A stretch of 64,000 bases of DNA from Psychrobacillus mangrovi (GCF_037104765.1 NZ_JBAWSY010000003.1:307907-371906); one strand, 5' to 3'. Shown: positions 41,203-50,230, counted from the stretch's first letter. Translations and numbers: made by a program. The notes: generated by a model from the letters alone, not told the origin.

Positions 41203-41324
41203 GGATGTGCGAATTACACTCCGCAGGAGCGCGAAGAATGATACCCCCGTAAAGGATGTGGGAGCGACAAAGGAGCGACTCATCCTGTGGAGGCTAATGA
41301 GTAGCGTGCGGCAAGCGCACATCC
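41203..41324 (+). repeat. Repeat module M1, full copy
   Basis: 122 bp with the same block order; changes at the left end (GCGAATTACAC) and in the inner right arm (TCCTGTGG). It lies 240 bp after the previous copy in a tandem arrangement. Confidence 0.85.
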
Positions 41325-41461
41325 GTCTCTATTTGACAAGTTGTTGGACCCGAATCTTTCTCCTTTTCACTTTTCTAAATGCTTAAATTTGGAATTATTT
41401 TTAAAACATACAATAAATAAGGTATAATGAAGGTACCATTTAGAAGGGTGATGAATATGTT

Positions 41462-43573
41462 ATGAATTCAATTTTATTAAAAATGAAGGAATGGAGTAAT
41501 TATAAGCATCTCCCGCTAGTTATTATTTTTATTACGGCTATAATTATGTTTTTTTTATTGATCGGCAATGTGAAGGAAAATACATATGATATTAAAGAGT
41601 TTCAATTATCTCCAGATACTATTCGTGCAGTTAAAACCATAGAAGATACCGTTAAAACAGAAGAGGAACGTGAAAGGGTAGCAGCAGAGATTCAACCATA
41701 CTATCAATTTCAAGAAGAGACTGCAGATAACCAAGCTGCCATCATCAGTTCCATATTTGATAGTGTCATTGAAATCAAAAAAGAAGTGATTCCTGAGGGA
41801 GAAGCAGAAAATAGAACAAGCCAGCTAGAAAAATTGAAAAAGGAAATTGATAAAATTGTTGATAATGCAAGTATGGTGCAGTTAAACGATGAGGCATTAA
41901 TAACTTTATTGGGTCAAAGTCCAGCAGTACTTGAAAAATCTAGTGATACCATTACCACCCTTGTTAAGGATATGTTGGATAAACCGATTCGATTTGAAAA
42001 CGTTTCTGATAAGAAAAAAGAAATAGAAGATCAAGTAAGGAAGTCTTTAAGATATTCAAATAACTATATGAATCTTTTGTCATCGATTGCTCGGTCAAGT
42101 GTTGTAGAAACTGAAATTGAAAATGAAGAACAAACAGAAATTCGCATAGAGCAGGCAAAAGCTAGTGTAGAACCAATTCGAATTTTACAAGGTCAGATTC
42201 TTGTACAAAAAGGAGAAATAATAGATAGAGAAGTTTATAGACAACTAAAACTACTAGGAATGCTCACAAATAAATCATCATACAAACCGATTATTGGTGT
42301 AGCTTTATTTGTCGTTTTGACTATGTGGGTTGTATATGTTCAAACAATTAATAGAAAAGTTAAAACTAAAGAAAATTCAAAATCCTTATTAGTTGTTCTG
42401 TTTAGTTTACTTATTTCCGTATTATTGATGAAAGTATTACAGTTTATTGCATATAATTTTGATGTTGTCATTGCATTTATTTTTCCGACAGCAATTGTGT
42501 CCATGCTTGTATATTTGCTAGTAAATGAGCGTATGGCCTTTATATCTACTATCATAATTGCAGCATATGCTGGATTCATTTTTCAAGAAGGATATACAAA
42601 TGTATTTCAAATGGAAGTATCCTTGTATATTTTATTTGGAGGAATAGCAGGTATATTCGCGTTACAAAAAATGAACACCAATTCACAAATCTTGCGCTCA
42701 AGTCTAATCGTTGCGTCGGTTAACTTAATATTTATACTTTTTTATTTATTGATGACTAAAACGACGTATGGGGTTGGGGATTTACTTTTTTATTTTGGAG
42801 CGGCAATACTATCAAGTATATTGTCCGGAGCTTTAACTATAGGGATCTTACCGTTTTTTGAATCTCTATTTGGGATACTATCTACAATGAAGTTAATTGA
42901 ATTATCCAATCCGAATCATCCTCTACTAAAGAAAATTTTAACCGAAACACCAGGGACCTATCATCATAGCGTAATGGTTGCCAATTTAGCAGATTCAGCA
43001 TGTGAAGCAATAGGAGCAAATGGGTTACTAGCAAGAGTATGTTGTTATTATCATGATATTGGCAAGACGAAAAGGCCTGGATTTTTTATAGAAAATCAAA
43101 TAAACGGCTATAATCCGCATGATAATTTACCCCCTGAGGCAAGTCGTGATATTATTATTACACATGCTACAGATGGGGCAAATATTTTACGTAAACATAA
43201 AATGCCGAAAGAAATTATAGATGTTGCGGAACAGCACCATGGGACAAGTCTTCTTAAATTCTTTTATTACAAAGAAAAAGAACAAAATGATAAGGTACTC
43301 GAAGAAGATTTCCGATATACAGGTCCTAAACCGCAAACAAAGGAAAATGCTATAATTTCCATTGCAGATAGTGTAGAAGCGGCAGTTCGTTCTATGAAAG
43401 AGCCAAATTCAGATAAAATACAAGCATTGATACAATCAATTGTTAAAGATAAATTACAAGATGGACAATTTGATGAATGTGATTTATCTTTACGTGAAAT
43501 AAAGAAAATAGAAGAAAGTTTTTGTACAACGTTGAATGGGATATTCCATTCACGAATAGAATATCCAAAATAA
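41462..43573 (+). CDS. pgpH: PgpH (YqfF), cyclic-di-AMP phosphodiesterase
   Basis: A 703-aa 7TM-HD protein. It has an N-terminal membrane helix (about residues 17-37), an extracellular 7TMR-HDED domain (about 40-275), seven membrane helices (about 278-480) and a cytoplasmic HD domain with metal ligands in HHSVMVANLADSA, CCYYHDIGKTKRPGFF and ITHATDGAN. The family hydrolyses c-di-AMP. The ATG follows GAAGGGTGATG. It heads the pgpH-ybeY-dgkA-cdd-era-recO cluster. Confidence 0.95.
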   Translation: MNSILLKMKEWSNYKHLPLVIIFITAIIMFFLLIGNVKENTYDIKEFQLSPDTIRAVKTIEDTVKTEEERERVAAEIQPYYQFQEETADNQAAIISSIFDSVIEIKKEVIPEGEAENRTSQLEKLKKEIDKIVDNASMVQLNDEALITLLGQSPAVLEKSSDTITTLVKDMLDKPIRFENVSDKKKEIEDQVRKSLRYSNNYMNLLSSIARSSVVETEIENEEQTEIRIEQAKASVEPIRILQGQILVQKGEIIDREVYRQLKLLGMLTNKSSYKPIIGVALFVVLTMWVVYVQTINRKVKTKENSKSLLVVLFSLLISVLLMKVLQFIAYNFDVVIAFIFPTAIVSMLVYLLVNERMAFISTIIIAAYAGFIFQEGYTNVFQMEVSLYILFGGIAGIFALQKMNTNSQILRSSLIVASVNLIFILFYLLMTKTTYGVGDLLFYFGAAILSSILSGALTIGILPFFESLFGILSTMKLIELSNPNHPLLKKILTETPGTYHHSVMVANLADSACEAIGANGLLARVCCYYHDIGKTKRPGFFIENQINGYNPHDNLPPEASRDIIITHATDGANILRKHKMPKEIIDVAEQHHGTSLLKFFYYKEKEQNDKVLEEDFRYTGPKPQTKENAIISIADSVEAAVRSMKEPNSDKIQALIQSIVKDKLQDGQFDECDLSLREIKKIEESFCTTLNGIFHSRIEYPK

Positions 43574-43592
43574 AAACTAAGGTGGAACAAAT

Positions 43593-44078
43593 ATGTTAGA
43601 ACTAGATTTAATGGATGAGACTAACACATTATCCGAACAAACAATCGAACTAGTGGAAAAGGTATTGCAATTTGCTGCTGATCAGCAAGCAGTAAAAAGT
43701 GGAAGTGAAGTTAGTGTGACATTTGTAACGAACGACGCTATTCAAGAGATTAATCGTACGTACAGGGATAAAGACGTTCCCACTGACGTCATATCTTTTG
43801 CAATGGAGGAAATGGGTGAAGGGGAGATCGAGATAAAAAATGCAGATATCCCTACTCTTTTAGGTGATATAATTATTTCAGTCGAACGTGCAAGTGAACA
43901 AGCTGCATCCTATGGTCATACATTTGAAAGAGAGCTTTGCTTTTTAGCTGTCCATGGCTTTTTGCATATACTTGGATATGATCATGGAACAAAAGAGGAA
44001 GAACAAGAAATGTTTGGTTTACAGGAAACGATACTACAGGCTTTTGGATTGAAACGTGAAGGCCATGGACAGTCGTAA
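43593..44078 (+). CDS. ybeY: Endoribonuclease YbeY, rRNA maturation factor
   Basis: A 161-aa zinc-dependent RNase of the UPF0054 family, involved in 16S rRNA 3' maturation and ribosome quality control. The metal motif HGFLHILGYDHG (H-x3-H-x5-H) is present, with DVISFAM upstream. The ATG follows AAGGTGG. The gene end overlaps dgkA. Position between the PhoH/PgpH genes and era is typical. Confidence 0.95.
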   Translation: MLELDLMDETNTLSEQTIELVEKVLQFAADQQAVKSGSEVSVTFVTNDAIQEINRTYRDKDVPTDVISFAMEEMGEGEIEIKNADIPTLLGDIIISVERASEQAASYGHTFERELCFLAVHGFLHILGYDHGTKEEEQEMFGLQETILQAFGLKREGHGQS

Positions 44079-44430
44079 ACTTATAAAATCATTTATATAT
44101 GCTTCCCATGGGATTTTACATGTTATAAAAAGTGAACAGAATTTTCGTTTTCATTTACTTGCCGCAATCGTAGTAATTATAGCAAGTATAACTACTGGGT
44201 TATCTAAAACTGAATGGATAATCATTATTATGTTAATCTGTGGCATGTTCATGGTAGAATTATTAAACGCTTCAATTGAACGAGTTGTCGATTTAGCGTC
44301 ACCCGACTATCATGAACTTGCATTGCAAGCAAAGGATTTAGCTGCTGGTGCATGTTTAATATACGCCATATGTAGCGCAGTTGTCGGTTTAATTATATTT
44401 ATCCCTAAATGGTGGGGAATCTTATTTTAG
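44065..44430 (+). CDS. dgkA: Undecaprenol/diacylglycerol kinase DgkA
   Basis: A small membrane kinase; the Gram-positive enzyme phosphorylates undecaprenol for recycling of the cell-wall lipid carrier. It shows an amphipathic start with EQNFRFHLLAA, three membrane helices and the catalytic-site LLNASIERVVDLASPDYHELA. I chose the ATG at 44065; a GTG at 44056 is also possible and neither has a strong ribosome-binding site, so translation is probably coupled to ybeY, which it overlaps. Confidence 0.9.
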   Translation: MDSRKLIKSFIYASHGILHVIKSEQNFRFHLLAAIVVIIASITTGLSKTEWIIIIMLICGMFMVELLNASIERVVDLASPDYHELALQAKDLAAGACLIYAICSAVVGLIIFIPKWWGILF

Positions 44431-44441
44431 AGGTGAAAAAG

Positions 44442-44852
44442 ATGAATAAAGAAATGTTAATGGAAGCTTCTAAAGCTGCAAGAGAAAAAGCGTATGTTCC
44501 CTATTCAAAGTTTCCAGTTGGAGCCGCACTTTTAACAGTTGATGGTGAAGTGATTCATGGCTGTAATATTGAAAATGCATCGTTTGGGCTAACAAACTGT
44601 GCAGAAAGAACGGCTGTATTCAAAGCAGTTTCAGAAGGAAAGAAAAAATTTGCTGCAATAGCTGTGGTAGCGGATACGGCAGGGCCTGTGTCACCATGTG
44701 GTGCTTGCAGACAAGTACTGGTGGAATTCTGTGAAAGAGATATGCCAGTATATTTAACAAATTTAAATGGACATGTGCTTGAAACAACGGTTGAAGAACT
44801 TTTACCGGGTGCATTTACAACGGAGGACATGGAATATGGAGCAAAACAATAA
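44442..44852 (+). CDS. cdd: Cytidine deaminase
   Basis: Deaminates cytidine and deoxycytidine in pyrimidine salvage. The zinc site is C53-A54-E55 and C86/C89 (PCGACRQ), the same numbering as the B. subtilis enzyme of 136 aa, so it is the small homotetrameric type. The ATG is eight bases after GAGGTG. It overlaps era by 17 bases. Confidence 0.97.
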   Translation: MNKEMLMEASKAAREKAYVPYSKFPVGAALLTVDGEVIHGCNIENASFGLTNCAERTAVFKAVSEGKKKFAAIAVVADTAGPVSPCGACRQVLVEFCERDMPVYLTNLNGHVLETTVEELLPGAFTTEDMEYGAKQ

Positions 44853-45756
44853 AGGCTACAAATCAGGATTTATCTCTATTATTGGAAGACCAAACGTAGG
44901 AAAATCAACCTTTTTAAATCGAGTAATTGGACAAAAGATTGCCATTATGAGTGATAAGCCCCAAACTACTCGAAATAAAGTACAAGGTGTATTAACTTTG
45001 GATGCAAGCCAAATGATTTTTATTGATACACCAGGAATTCATAAACCGAAGCATAAGCTTGGAGACTTTATGTTAAAAGTCGCAAAAAATACGCTACGTG
45101 AAGTAGATGTTATTATGTTTATGGTAAACGCTACGGAACCAATAGGAAAAGGCGATGAATATATAATTGAAATGCTAGAAAATAATGAAACACCTGTTTT
45201 TCTAGTCATCAATAAAATCGACCAAGTTCATCCAGATGAATTGATTAAAATTATCGAGTCATATAAAGATAAATACAACTTTGCAGAGATTATCCCAATC
45301 TCAGCCCTTCAAGGAAATAATGTAGAAAGATTACTTGAAACTGTTCAAAAATATTTACCGGAAGGTCCTCAATATTATCCGGCAGACCAAGTGACGGATC
45401 ATCCGGAACGATTTATTATTTCTGAATTAATTCGAGAAAAGGTACTACATTTAACACGTGAAGAGATTCCACATTCAATAGCAGTTGTAATCGACAAAAT
45501 TAAAAAAGAAGAAGATACCGAGAAAGACATGATTCGAGTAATGGCAACAATAATCGTCGAAAGAGATTCCCAAAAAGGGATTGTCATCGGGAAAAAAGGT
45601 GCTTTACTCAAAGAAGTTGGAACTAGAGCTCGTCACGATATTGAAATGCTACTAGGGACAAAAGTATTCTTAGAACTTTGGGTAAAAGTACAGAAAGATT
45701 GGCGTAATAAGTCTACTCACTTAAGAGACTATGGTTTTAGAGAAGATGAGTATTAA
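44836..45756 (+). CDS. era: GTPase Era
   Basis: An essential GTPase that binds the 3' end of 16S rRNA during 30S assembly. It has G1 GRPNVGKS, G3 DTPGIHKPKHKLG, G4 NKID, and a C-terminal KH domain (about residues 205-300, GIVIGKKGALLKEVGTRAR). The ATG nine bases after GGAGG gives 306 aa; the frame open to 44767 is overlap with cdd. Era-YbeY-DgkA neighbours are a common ribosome-maturation cluster. Confidence 0.96.
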   Translation: MEQNNKGYKSGFISIIGRPNVGKSTFLNRVIGQKIAIMSDKPQTTRNKVQGVLTLDASQMIFIDTPGIHKPKHKLGDFMLKVAKNTLREVDVIMFMVNATEPIGKGDEYIIEMLENNETPVFLVINKIDQVHPDELIKIIESYKDKYNFAEIIPISALQGNNVERLLETVQKYLPEGPQYYPADQVTDHPERFIISELIREKVLHLTREEIPHSIAVVIDKIKKEEDTEKDMIRVMATIIVERDSQKGIVIGKKGALLKEVGTRARHDIEMLLGTKVFLELWVKVQKDWRNKSTHLRDYGFREDEY

Positions 45757-45799
45757 TATGCTGAAAATAATCTCTTAGCAAAGAAGGAAGGGAAGACAA

Positions 45800-46582
45800 T
45801 TGCTCCAAAAAGTTGAAGGGATTGTCTTGCGATCTTCCTCTTATGGAGAATCTGATAAAATCGTTACGATTTTTTCTCGAGAGCTTGGAAAAAGAGCAGC
45901 ACTTGCTCGTGGCGCTAAAAAGCCAACTAGTCGTTTAGCGTCCGTTTCGCAACCCTTTACGTATGCTTATTTTCTAGTACAGCAGGGTAGGGGAATGGGG
46001 ACTCTTCAACAAGGAGAAATTATCGATTCGATGAGATCTATAAGAGAAGACATTTTTACTACTGCCTATGCTAGCTTTATAATGGAATTAGTTGATAAAT
46101 TGATCGATGATGAGTCACCTAAGCCGCGTCTTTTTGATATTTTACAGCAGGCATTACATGCCATTTCGGATGAATATGATCCAGAAGCAATCAGTTTATT
46201 TGTGGAATGGAAGATGCTGCCGATAGCCGGTGTATATCCAGTGTTACATCAATGTACAAATTGTGGCGCGACTGATGGAGAATTTTCCTTTTCATTTCAG
46301 CAAATAGGTTTCCTATGTCATCGTTGCTTTTCCATAGATCCTTATATCATCAGGCTGACACCTTCACAAGTAAAACTTATTCGTACTTTTTATACTGTAC
46401 CTATTGACCAAGTTGGGAAGCTTTCACTGAAAAAAGAAACAAAAGGATTTATTAAAAAAATTGTACGCACTATTTATAGTGAGCAGGTGGGTATCCGTTT
46501 AAAGTCACAGAGCTTTTTGGACCAGATGGAGAAGACCCCTGAATTTTATACACCAAAAAAAGATCCAAGTGAGGAAGAATAA
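45800..46582 (+). CDS. recO: DNA repair protein RecO
   Basis: Helps load RecA on SSB-coated DNA. It has an N-terminal OB fold (EGIVLRSSSYGESDKIVTIF), a helical middle and a zinc-binding motif (CTNCGATDG then FLCHRC). At 260 aa it has the usual length. The start is a TTG preceded by GGAAGGGAAG. The last codons form the left arm of the terminator. Confidence 0.93.
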   Translation: MLQKVEGIVLRSSSYGESDKIVTIFSRELGKRAALARGAKKPTSRLASVSQPFTYAYFLVQQGRGMGTLQQGEIIDSMRSIREDIFTTAYASFIMELVDKLIDDESPKPRLFDILQQALHAISDEYDPEAISLFVEWKMLPIAGVYPVLHQCTNCGATDGEFSFSFQQIGFLCHRCFSIDPYIIRLTPSQVKLIRTFYTVPIDQVGKLSLKKETKGFIKKIVRTIYSEQVGIRLKSQSFLDQMEKTPEFYTPKKDPSEEE

Positions 46583-46601
46583 ATATCTTCCACGCTTGGA
46601 T
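46564..46601 (+). terminator. Terminator overlapping the recO end
   Basis: ATCCAAG with GGAAGA on the left pairs with TCTTCC with CTTGGAT on the right; the TAA stop is in the loop and TTTTCTAATTT follows. Confidence 0.7.
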
Positions 46602-47049
46602 TTTCTAATTTATAGAAAAAAACCTTTGGAGTAATCATTAAAAGCCCCACTTAAAAATAGTACTTTAATCTTGACTACAAATGTATTTCGGTAAACAGTT
46701 ATGAATAATAATAAATCTTCCTAAAGAAGTTACTTTATCCAATTAAAAGTAAAGATAGTAGATATCTATAAGGAATTGTCTATAAGGCAAGGACCACCAC
46801 GAAGACCCCTGTGGGAACAGCTTGAGCAGAAGACCCCGCAGTTGAGTGGGAAGGCAATCTAAGTTCGCCGCATCCTGCGGCAACGATTGCATGACCAACA
46901 TCCTGTTGGCCAAGGAGGCTGAAGCCAAGCCCACGGAAAGCGAAGTGGTGGTCCTTGCAGAATTTGATATACAACTCTATGCACCCAAAATTGAGTTTGA
47001 CTACAGTCTGGCCCCACTTAAGAGTAGGGCTTTTATTAATGCTAAATAT
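46583..47049. other. Gene-free interval between recO and glyQS with a repeat element
   Basis: Besides the recO terminator it holds the R4 element (46787-46958). Further out, TAAAAGCCCCACTTAA (near 46639) and TTAAGAGTAGGGCTTTTA (near 47022) form a larger imperfect inverted pair, each beside a TTGACTACA- or TTTGACTACAG-type phrase, so the element may reach from about 46636 to 47041. The inner hairpin GCCCCACTTAAGAGTAGGGC near 47014 is followed by TTTTATT. No gene seen. Confidence 0.6.
46787..46958. repeat. Intergenic element R4 with 14-bp perfect inverted ends
   Basis: Left end GCAAGGACCACCAC, right end GTGGTGGTCCTTGC, exact complements, 172 bp apart end to end. Internal small hairpins include CCGCA/TGCGG and CCAACA/TGTTGG. 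The piece GCTGAAGCCAAGCCCACGG resembles the core of R3 (GCTGAAGCCATGCCGGCGG), so the two may be related. Confidence 0.75.
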
Positions 47050-48432
47050 TTAAAATTGTAGTTGTTTTTCAATATACGATTGAACTTCTGCGATAGGCAT
47101 TCTTGCTTGTTCCATTGAGTCACGGTGACGAACAGTAACTTGACCATCTGTTTCAGAATCGAAATCATATGTGATACAGAATGGTGTTCCGATTTCATCT
47201 TGTCTACGATAACGTTTACCGATAGATTGAGATTCATCATAATCTACCATGAAATGTTTGCTTAAATCTGAGAATAATGAAGTTGCACCCTCAGATAATT
47301 TTTTAGATAATGGTAAAACTGCTGCCTTGATTGGAGCTAGAGCAGGATGGAATCGTAATACAGTACGAGTATCATCACCTTCTAATTGTTCCTTATCAAA
47401 TGCTTCGCATAGGAATGCCAGTGTTACTCGGTCTGCTCCTAAAGATGGCTCGATACAATATGGAATATAACGTTCATTCGTAATTGGGTCGATATAGTTA
47501 AAATCTTCTCCAGAATGCTCCATATGCTGTTTTAAATCGAAATCTGTTCTATCTGCAATACCCCAAAGTTCACCCCATCCAAATGGGAATTTATATTCGA
47601 TATCAGTAGTAGCATTAGAATAGTGAGAAAGTTCGTCTTCCGAGTGATCTCTTAAACGAATGCTATCTTCAGACACACCTAAGTTTAATAACCAATCACG
47701 ACAATAGGTACGCCAAAACTCGAACCATTCCATATCTTCACCTGGCTTACAGAAGAATTCTAATTCCATTTGTTCAAATTCTCTTGTACGGAAAGTGAAG
47801 TTACCAGGTGTAATTTCGTTACGGAAACTTTTACCTACTTGTGCGATACCAAAAGGCATTTTTTTACGCATAGATCGCTGTACGTTTTTGTAATTAACAA
47901 AAATTCCTTGTGCAGTTTCTGGACGTAAAAAGATTTCATTTGTAGATGATTCCGTTACTCCTTGAAACGTTTTGAACATTAAGTTGAATTGACGAATGTC
48001 AGTATAATCGAAAGCACCACAAGATGGACAAACAATTTCGTGTTCTTTCATGATTTCTTCCATTTTTTCAAATGATAGACCGTCAACAACCATTTCTATA
48101 CCTTTTTTTTCTAGAGCATCTTCTATAATTTTATCGACACGATGACGGGATTTACATTTTTTACAATCAATCATTGGATCATTAAAATTACCGATATGAC
48201 CAGAAGCTACCCAAGTTTTTGGATTCATTAAAATAGCTGCATCTAATCCAACATTGTATGGTGATTCTTGGACAAATTTCTTCCACCAAGCTTTTTTAAT
48301 GTTGTTTTTAAGTTCTACACCGAGTGGACCGTAATCCCAAGTGTTTGCAAGCCCACCGTATATTTCCGACCCGGGAAAAACAAACCCTCTTTGTTTAGCT
48401 AAACTTACTACTTCCTCCATTGATATTGCCAT
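47050..48432 (-). CDS. glyQS: Glycine-tRNA ligase, single-chain (eukaryote-like) type
   Basis: Charges tRNA-Gly. The 460-aa protein is the class II homodimer form, not the alpha2-beta2 GlyQ/GlyS of B. subtilis: GFVFPGSEIYGGLANTWDYG, motif 2 FRNEITPGNFTFRTREFEQME, motif 3 GADRV, and the C-terminal anticodon-binding domain. This form replaces recO-glyQ-glyS at the same chromosomal place. The ATG follows GGAGGTAA. It is preceded by a T-box leader with terminator, so expression should respond to uncharged tRNA-Gly. Confidence 0.95.
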   Translation of the reverse strand: MAISMEEVVSLAKQRGFVFPGSEIYGGLANTWDYGPLGVELKNNIKKAWWKKFVQESPYNVGLDAAILMNPKTWVASGHIGNFNDPMIDCKKCKSRHRVDKIIEDALEKKGIEMVVDGLSFEKMEEIMKEHEIVCPSCGAFDYTDIRQFNLMFKTFQGVTESSTNEIFLRPETAQGIFVNYKNVQRSMRKKMPFGIAQVGKSFRNEITPGNFTFRTREFEQMELEFFCKPGEDMEWFEFWRTYCRDWLLNLGVSEDSIRLRDHSEDELSHYSNATTDIEYKFPFGWGELWGIADRTDFDLKQHMEHSGEDFNYIDPITNERYIPYCIEPSLGADRVTLAFLCEAFDKEQLEGDDTRTVLRFHPALAPIKAAVLPLSKKLSEGATSLFSDLSKHFMVDYDESQSIGKRYRRQDEIGTPFCITYDFDSETDGQVTVRHRDSMEQARMPIAEVQSYIEKQLQF

Positions 48433-48475
48433 ATAATTACCTCCATTTTTCTAAATGCTTTTTTAGAGTAAACGC

Positions 48476-48690
48476 AAAAAAACTCGTCTCCGGGCCATAA
48501 TAGCCCGGGGACGAGTATTAAACCCGCGGTTCCACCCCGATTGATTGTAACTTACAATCCACTTTAAAAGCATAAGCTCCGAGCTGCCTTTTCCTGTTTT
48601 GTGGTCTTTCACCATCACCACTCGCTATCTTTACAGTACTTATAATGCTCTTCAACGCTTTATTATTTGTTGATATTGTAACATGAGCCA
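48476..48690 (-). promoter_or_regulatory. T-box riboswitch (glycine) of glyQS
   Basis: On the minus strand the leader contains AGCGAGTGGTGATGGTGAAAG-like sequence (AG-box region near 48610) and the T-box core GGGTGGAACCGCG (48525-48538). It then has a terminator, CTCGTCCCCGGGC with GCCCGGAGACGAG (48483-48515), and seven T (48482-48476). The antiterminator uses the T-box bases; a GGC that could be the specifier is near 48590. It is a typical transcription-attenuating T-box. Confidence 0.93.
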
Positions 48691-48703
48691 GTTTTCTTAG
48701 CAA
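48675..48703 (-). promoter_or_regulatory. Sigma-A promoter of the glyQS T-box transcript
   Basis: On the minus strand TTGCTA, 17 bases, TACAAT. Confidence 0.65.
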
Positions 48704-48720
48704 TCATAGACATTATCGTA

Positions 48721-48744
48721 TATACTTGATAAGTATCAAGTATA
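48721..48744. promoter_or_regulatory. 24-bp perfect palindrome upstream of ccpN
   Basis: TATACTTGATAA and its exact complement TTATCAAGTATA-type half (read TATCAAGTATA) meet around the centre; 12 bp per arm. It lies 14 bases before the ccpN start, between the divergent glyQS and ccpN units, and overlaps a TTGATA and a TATAAC that could be ccpN promoter boxes. It is a candidate operator, perhaps for CcpN itself. Confidence 0.6.
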
Positions 48745-48757
48745 ACACTTTGAGGCG

Positions 48758-49396
48758 GTGAGTCCAATCGAACTCAACAAACGGCAAAACGAGATTTTGG
48801 ACATTGTAAAAGGAAACGGCCCCATTACAGGTGAACAAATTGCAGAAAGACTTCACTTAACTCGGTCTACTTTAAGACCGGATCTTGCAATTTTAACGAT
48901 GGCAGGCTTTCTAGATGCTCGTCCGCGAGTTGGTTATTTTTACTCAGGCAAGAAAACAAGTCAAGCTATATCCGATAATATTGCACAAATGCTCGTAAAG
49001 GACTTTCAATCCATACCAGTCGTTGTAGAGGAAAGCATGACCGTATATGATGCGATATGTCATATGTTCCTAGAAGATGTAGGTTCCCTATTCGTAGTGG
49101 ATAAAAATTCACTTTTATCAGGCGTACTTTCAAGAAAAGATTTTCTACGAACAAGTATAGGAAATCAGGATTTAAATAAAATTCCGGTTCATATGATTAT
49201 GACAAGAATGCCAAATATAACGTACTGCATGAAAGAAGATACGATAATAGATGTAGCAAAAAAATTGATAAGTAGACAAATTGATTCTTTACCAGTTATT
49301 AAAGAAAGAAAAGATGGTTTAGAGGTAGTTGGAAGAATTACGAAGACGAATATCACGCGTGCTTTCCTATCATTAGCCGATGACCATGATCTGTGA
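48758..49396 (+). CDS. ccpN: CcpN, repressor of gluconeogenic genes
   Basis: A 212-aa regulator with an N-terminal winged helix (GPITGEQIAERLHLTRSTLRPDLAIL in part) and two CBS domains (about residues 75-205). In B. subtilis CcpN represses gapB and pckA on glycolytic carbon, together with the next gene. The GTG start gives SPIELNKRQ, aligning with B. subtilis CcpN; GAGG is close to it. The stop overlaps the following reading frame. Confidence 0.93.
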   Translation: MSPIELNKRQNEILDIVKGNGPITGEQIAERLHLTRSTLRPDLAILTMAGFLDARPRVGYFYSGKKTSQAISDNIAQMLVKDFQSIPVVVEESMTVYDAICHMFLEDVGSLFVVDKNSLLSGVLSRKDFLRTSIGNQDLNKIPVHMIMTRMPNITYCMKEDTIIDVAKKLISRQIDSLPVIKERKDGLEVVGRITKTNITRAFLSLADDHDL

Positions 49397-49407
49397 GGGG
49401 GATAACT

Positions 49408-50217
49408 ATGAAAATGCTTAACCTATTTATTATCTCAGATTCTATTGGAGAAACTGGTGAATTAGTTGCGAAAGCTGCAATTAGCCAATTTAGGCCGGGC
49501 CTTCAACATACAAAGTTGAAAAGATTTACACATATTGATTCGTTATTTCATATAAAAGAAATTACAGAACTTGCAAAAGAACAAGATGCAATTATTTTAT
49601 ATACGCTTGTACAAAAAGAGATGCGTGATGCATTGATAAAATATTGTGATGAATATGAACTTGACTCAGTAGATTTAATTGGTCCCGTTATTCAATTATT
49701 GGAAAAAAATCTGAACGAAAAGCCATTTGAAGAGCCTGGATTAGTTAGAAAACTAGACGAAGATTACTTTAAAAAAATTGAGGCTATTGAGTTTGCAGTG
49801 AAGTACGACGATGGGAGAGATCCTAGAGGTTTATTGCAAGCAGACATTGTATTGATAGGCGTTTCAAGAACTTCTAAAACACCTTTATCTCAATATTTAG
49901 CACATAAGAGATACAAAGTGGCTAATGTTCCGCTTGTTCCTGAAGTAGAGCCACCAGAAGAACTTTTCTTAGTTGACCCAAATAAATGCTTCGGTCTGGT
50001 AATTACACCAGAGAAGTTAAATTCAATTCGAAAAGAAAGACTAATTGCAATTGGTTTAAATGATGATGCTAGTTATGCTAAAATAGAACGTATAAATGAA
50101 GAAATAAAACATTTCGAGAAGATTGTAAAAAAAATAGGCTGCAGAGTGATTGATGTTACGAACAGAGCTGTAGAAGAAACAGCAAATGAAGTCATTAATC
50201 ATACTCAACAAAAATAA
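49408..50217 (+). CDS. yqfL: Pyruvate, phosphate dikinase regulatory protein (YqfL)
   Basis: A 269-aa bifunctional Ser/Thr kinase-phosphorylase of the PDRP/PpsR family (DUF299), which switches pyruvate phosphate dikinase or PEP synthase on and off. Features: IISDSIGETGELVAKAA at the N-terminus and the P-loop-like GVSRTSKTPLSQYLA. The ATG follows GAGGGGGATAA. It is always next to ccpN in Bacilli and modulates CcpN activity in B. subtilis. Confidence 0.93.
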   Translation: MKMLNLFIISDSIGETGELVAKAAISQFRPGLQHTKLKRFTHIDSLFHIKEITELAKEQDAIILYTLVQKEMRDALIKYCDEYELDSVDLIGPVIQLLEKNLNEKPFEEPGLVRKLDEDYFKKIEAIEFAVKYDDGRDPRGLLQADIVLIGVSRTSKTPLSQYLAHKRYKVANVPLVPEVEPPEELFLVDPNKCFGLVITPEKLNSIRKERLIAIGLNDDASYAKIERINEEIKHFEKIVKKIGCRVIDVTNRAVEETANEVINHTQQK

Positions 50218-50230
50218 ATTATAAGAAATA

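Larger units (their letters stand above)
40473..41461. other. Gene-free second repeat field between phoH and pgpH
   Basis: Holds a composite M1/M2 element and two further M1 copies, the last two within a tandem unit of about 240 bp whose AT-rich part (TTGCTTTATAAGTTGCTGAAG, given in part, and TATAGGCATACGTTA) is also repeated. Open frames at 40665-40940 and 40965-41180 are repeat artefacts. A TATAAT at 41423 is a likely pgpH -10. Confidence 0.8.

Noticed and set aside
41407..41414. CATACAAT, an exact sigma-E -10, before pgpH
   Set aside because: No -35 at 14 bases, AT-rich context, and a TATAAT lies nearer the gene; probably chance.
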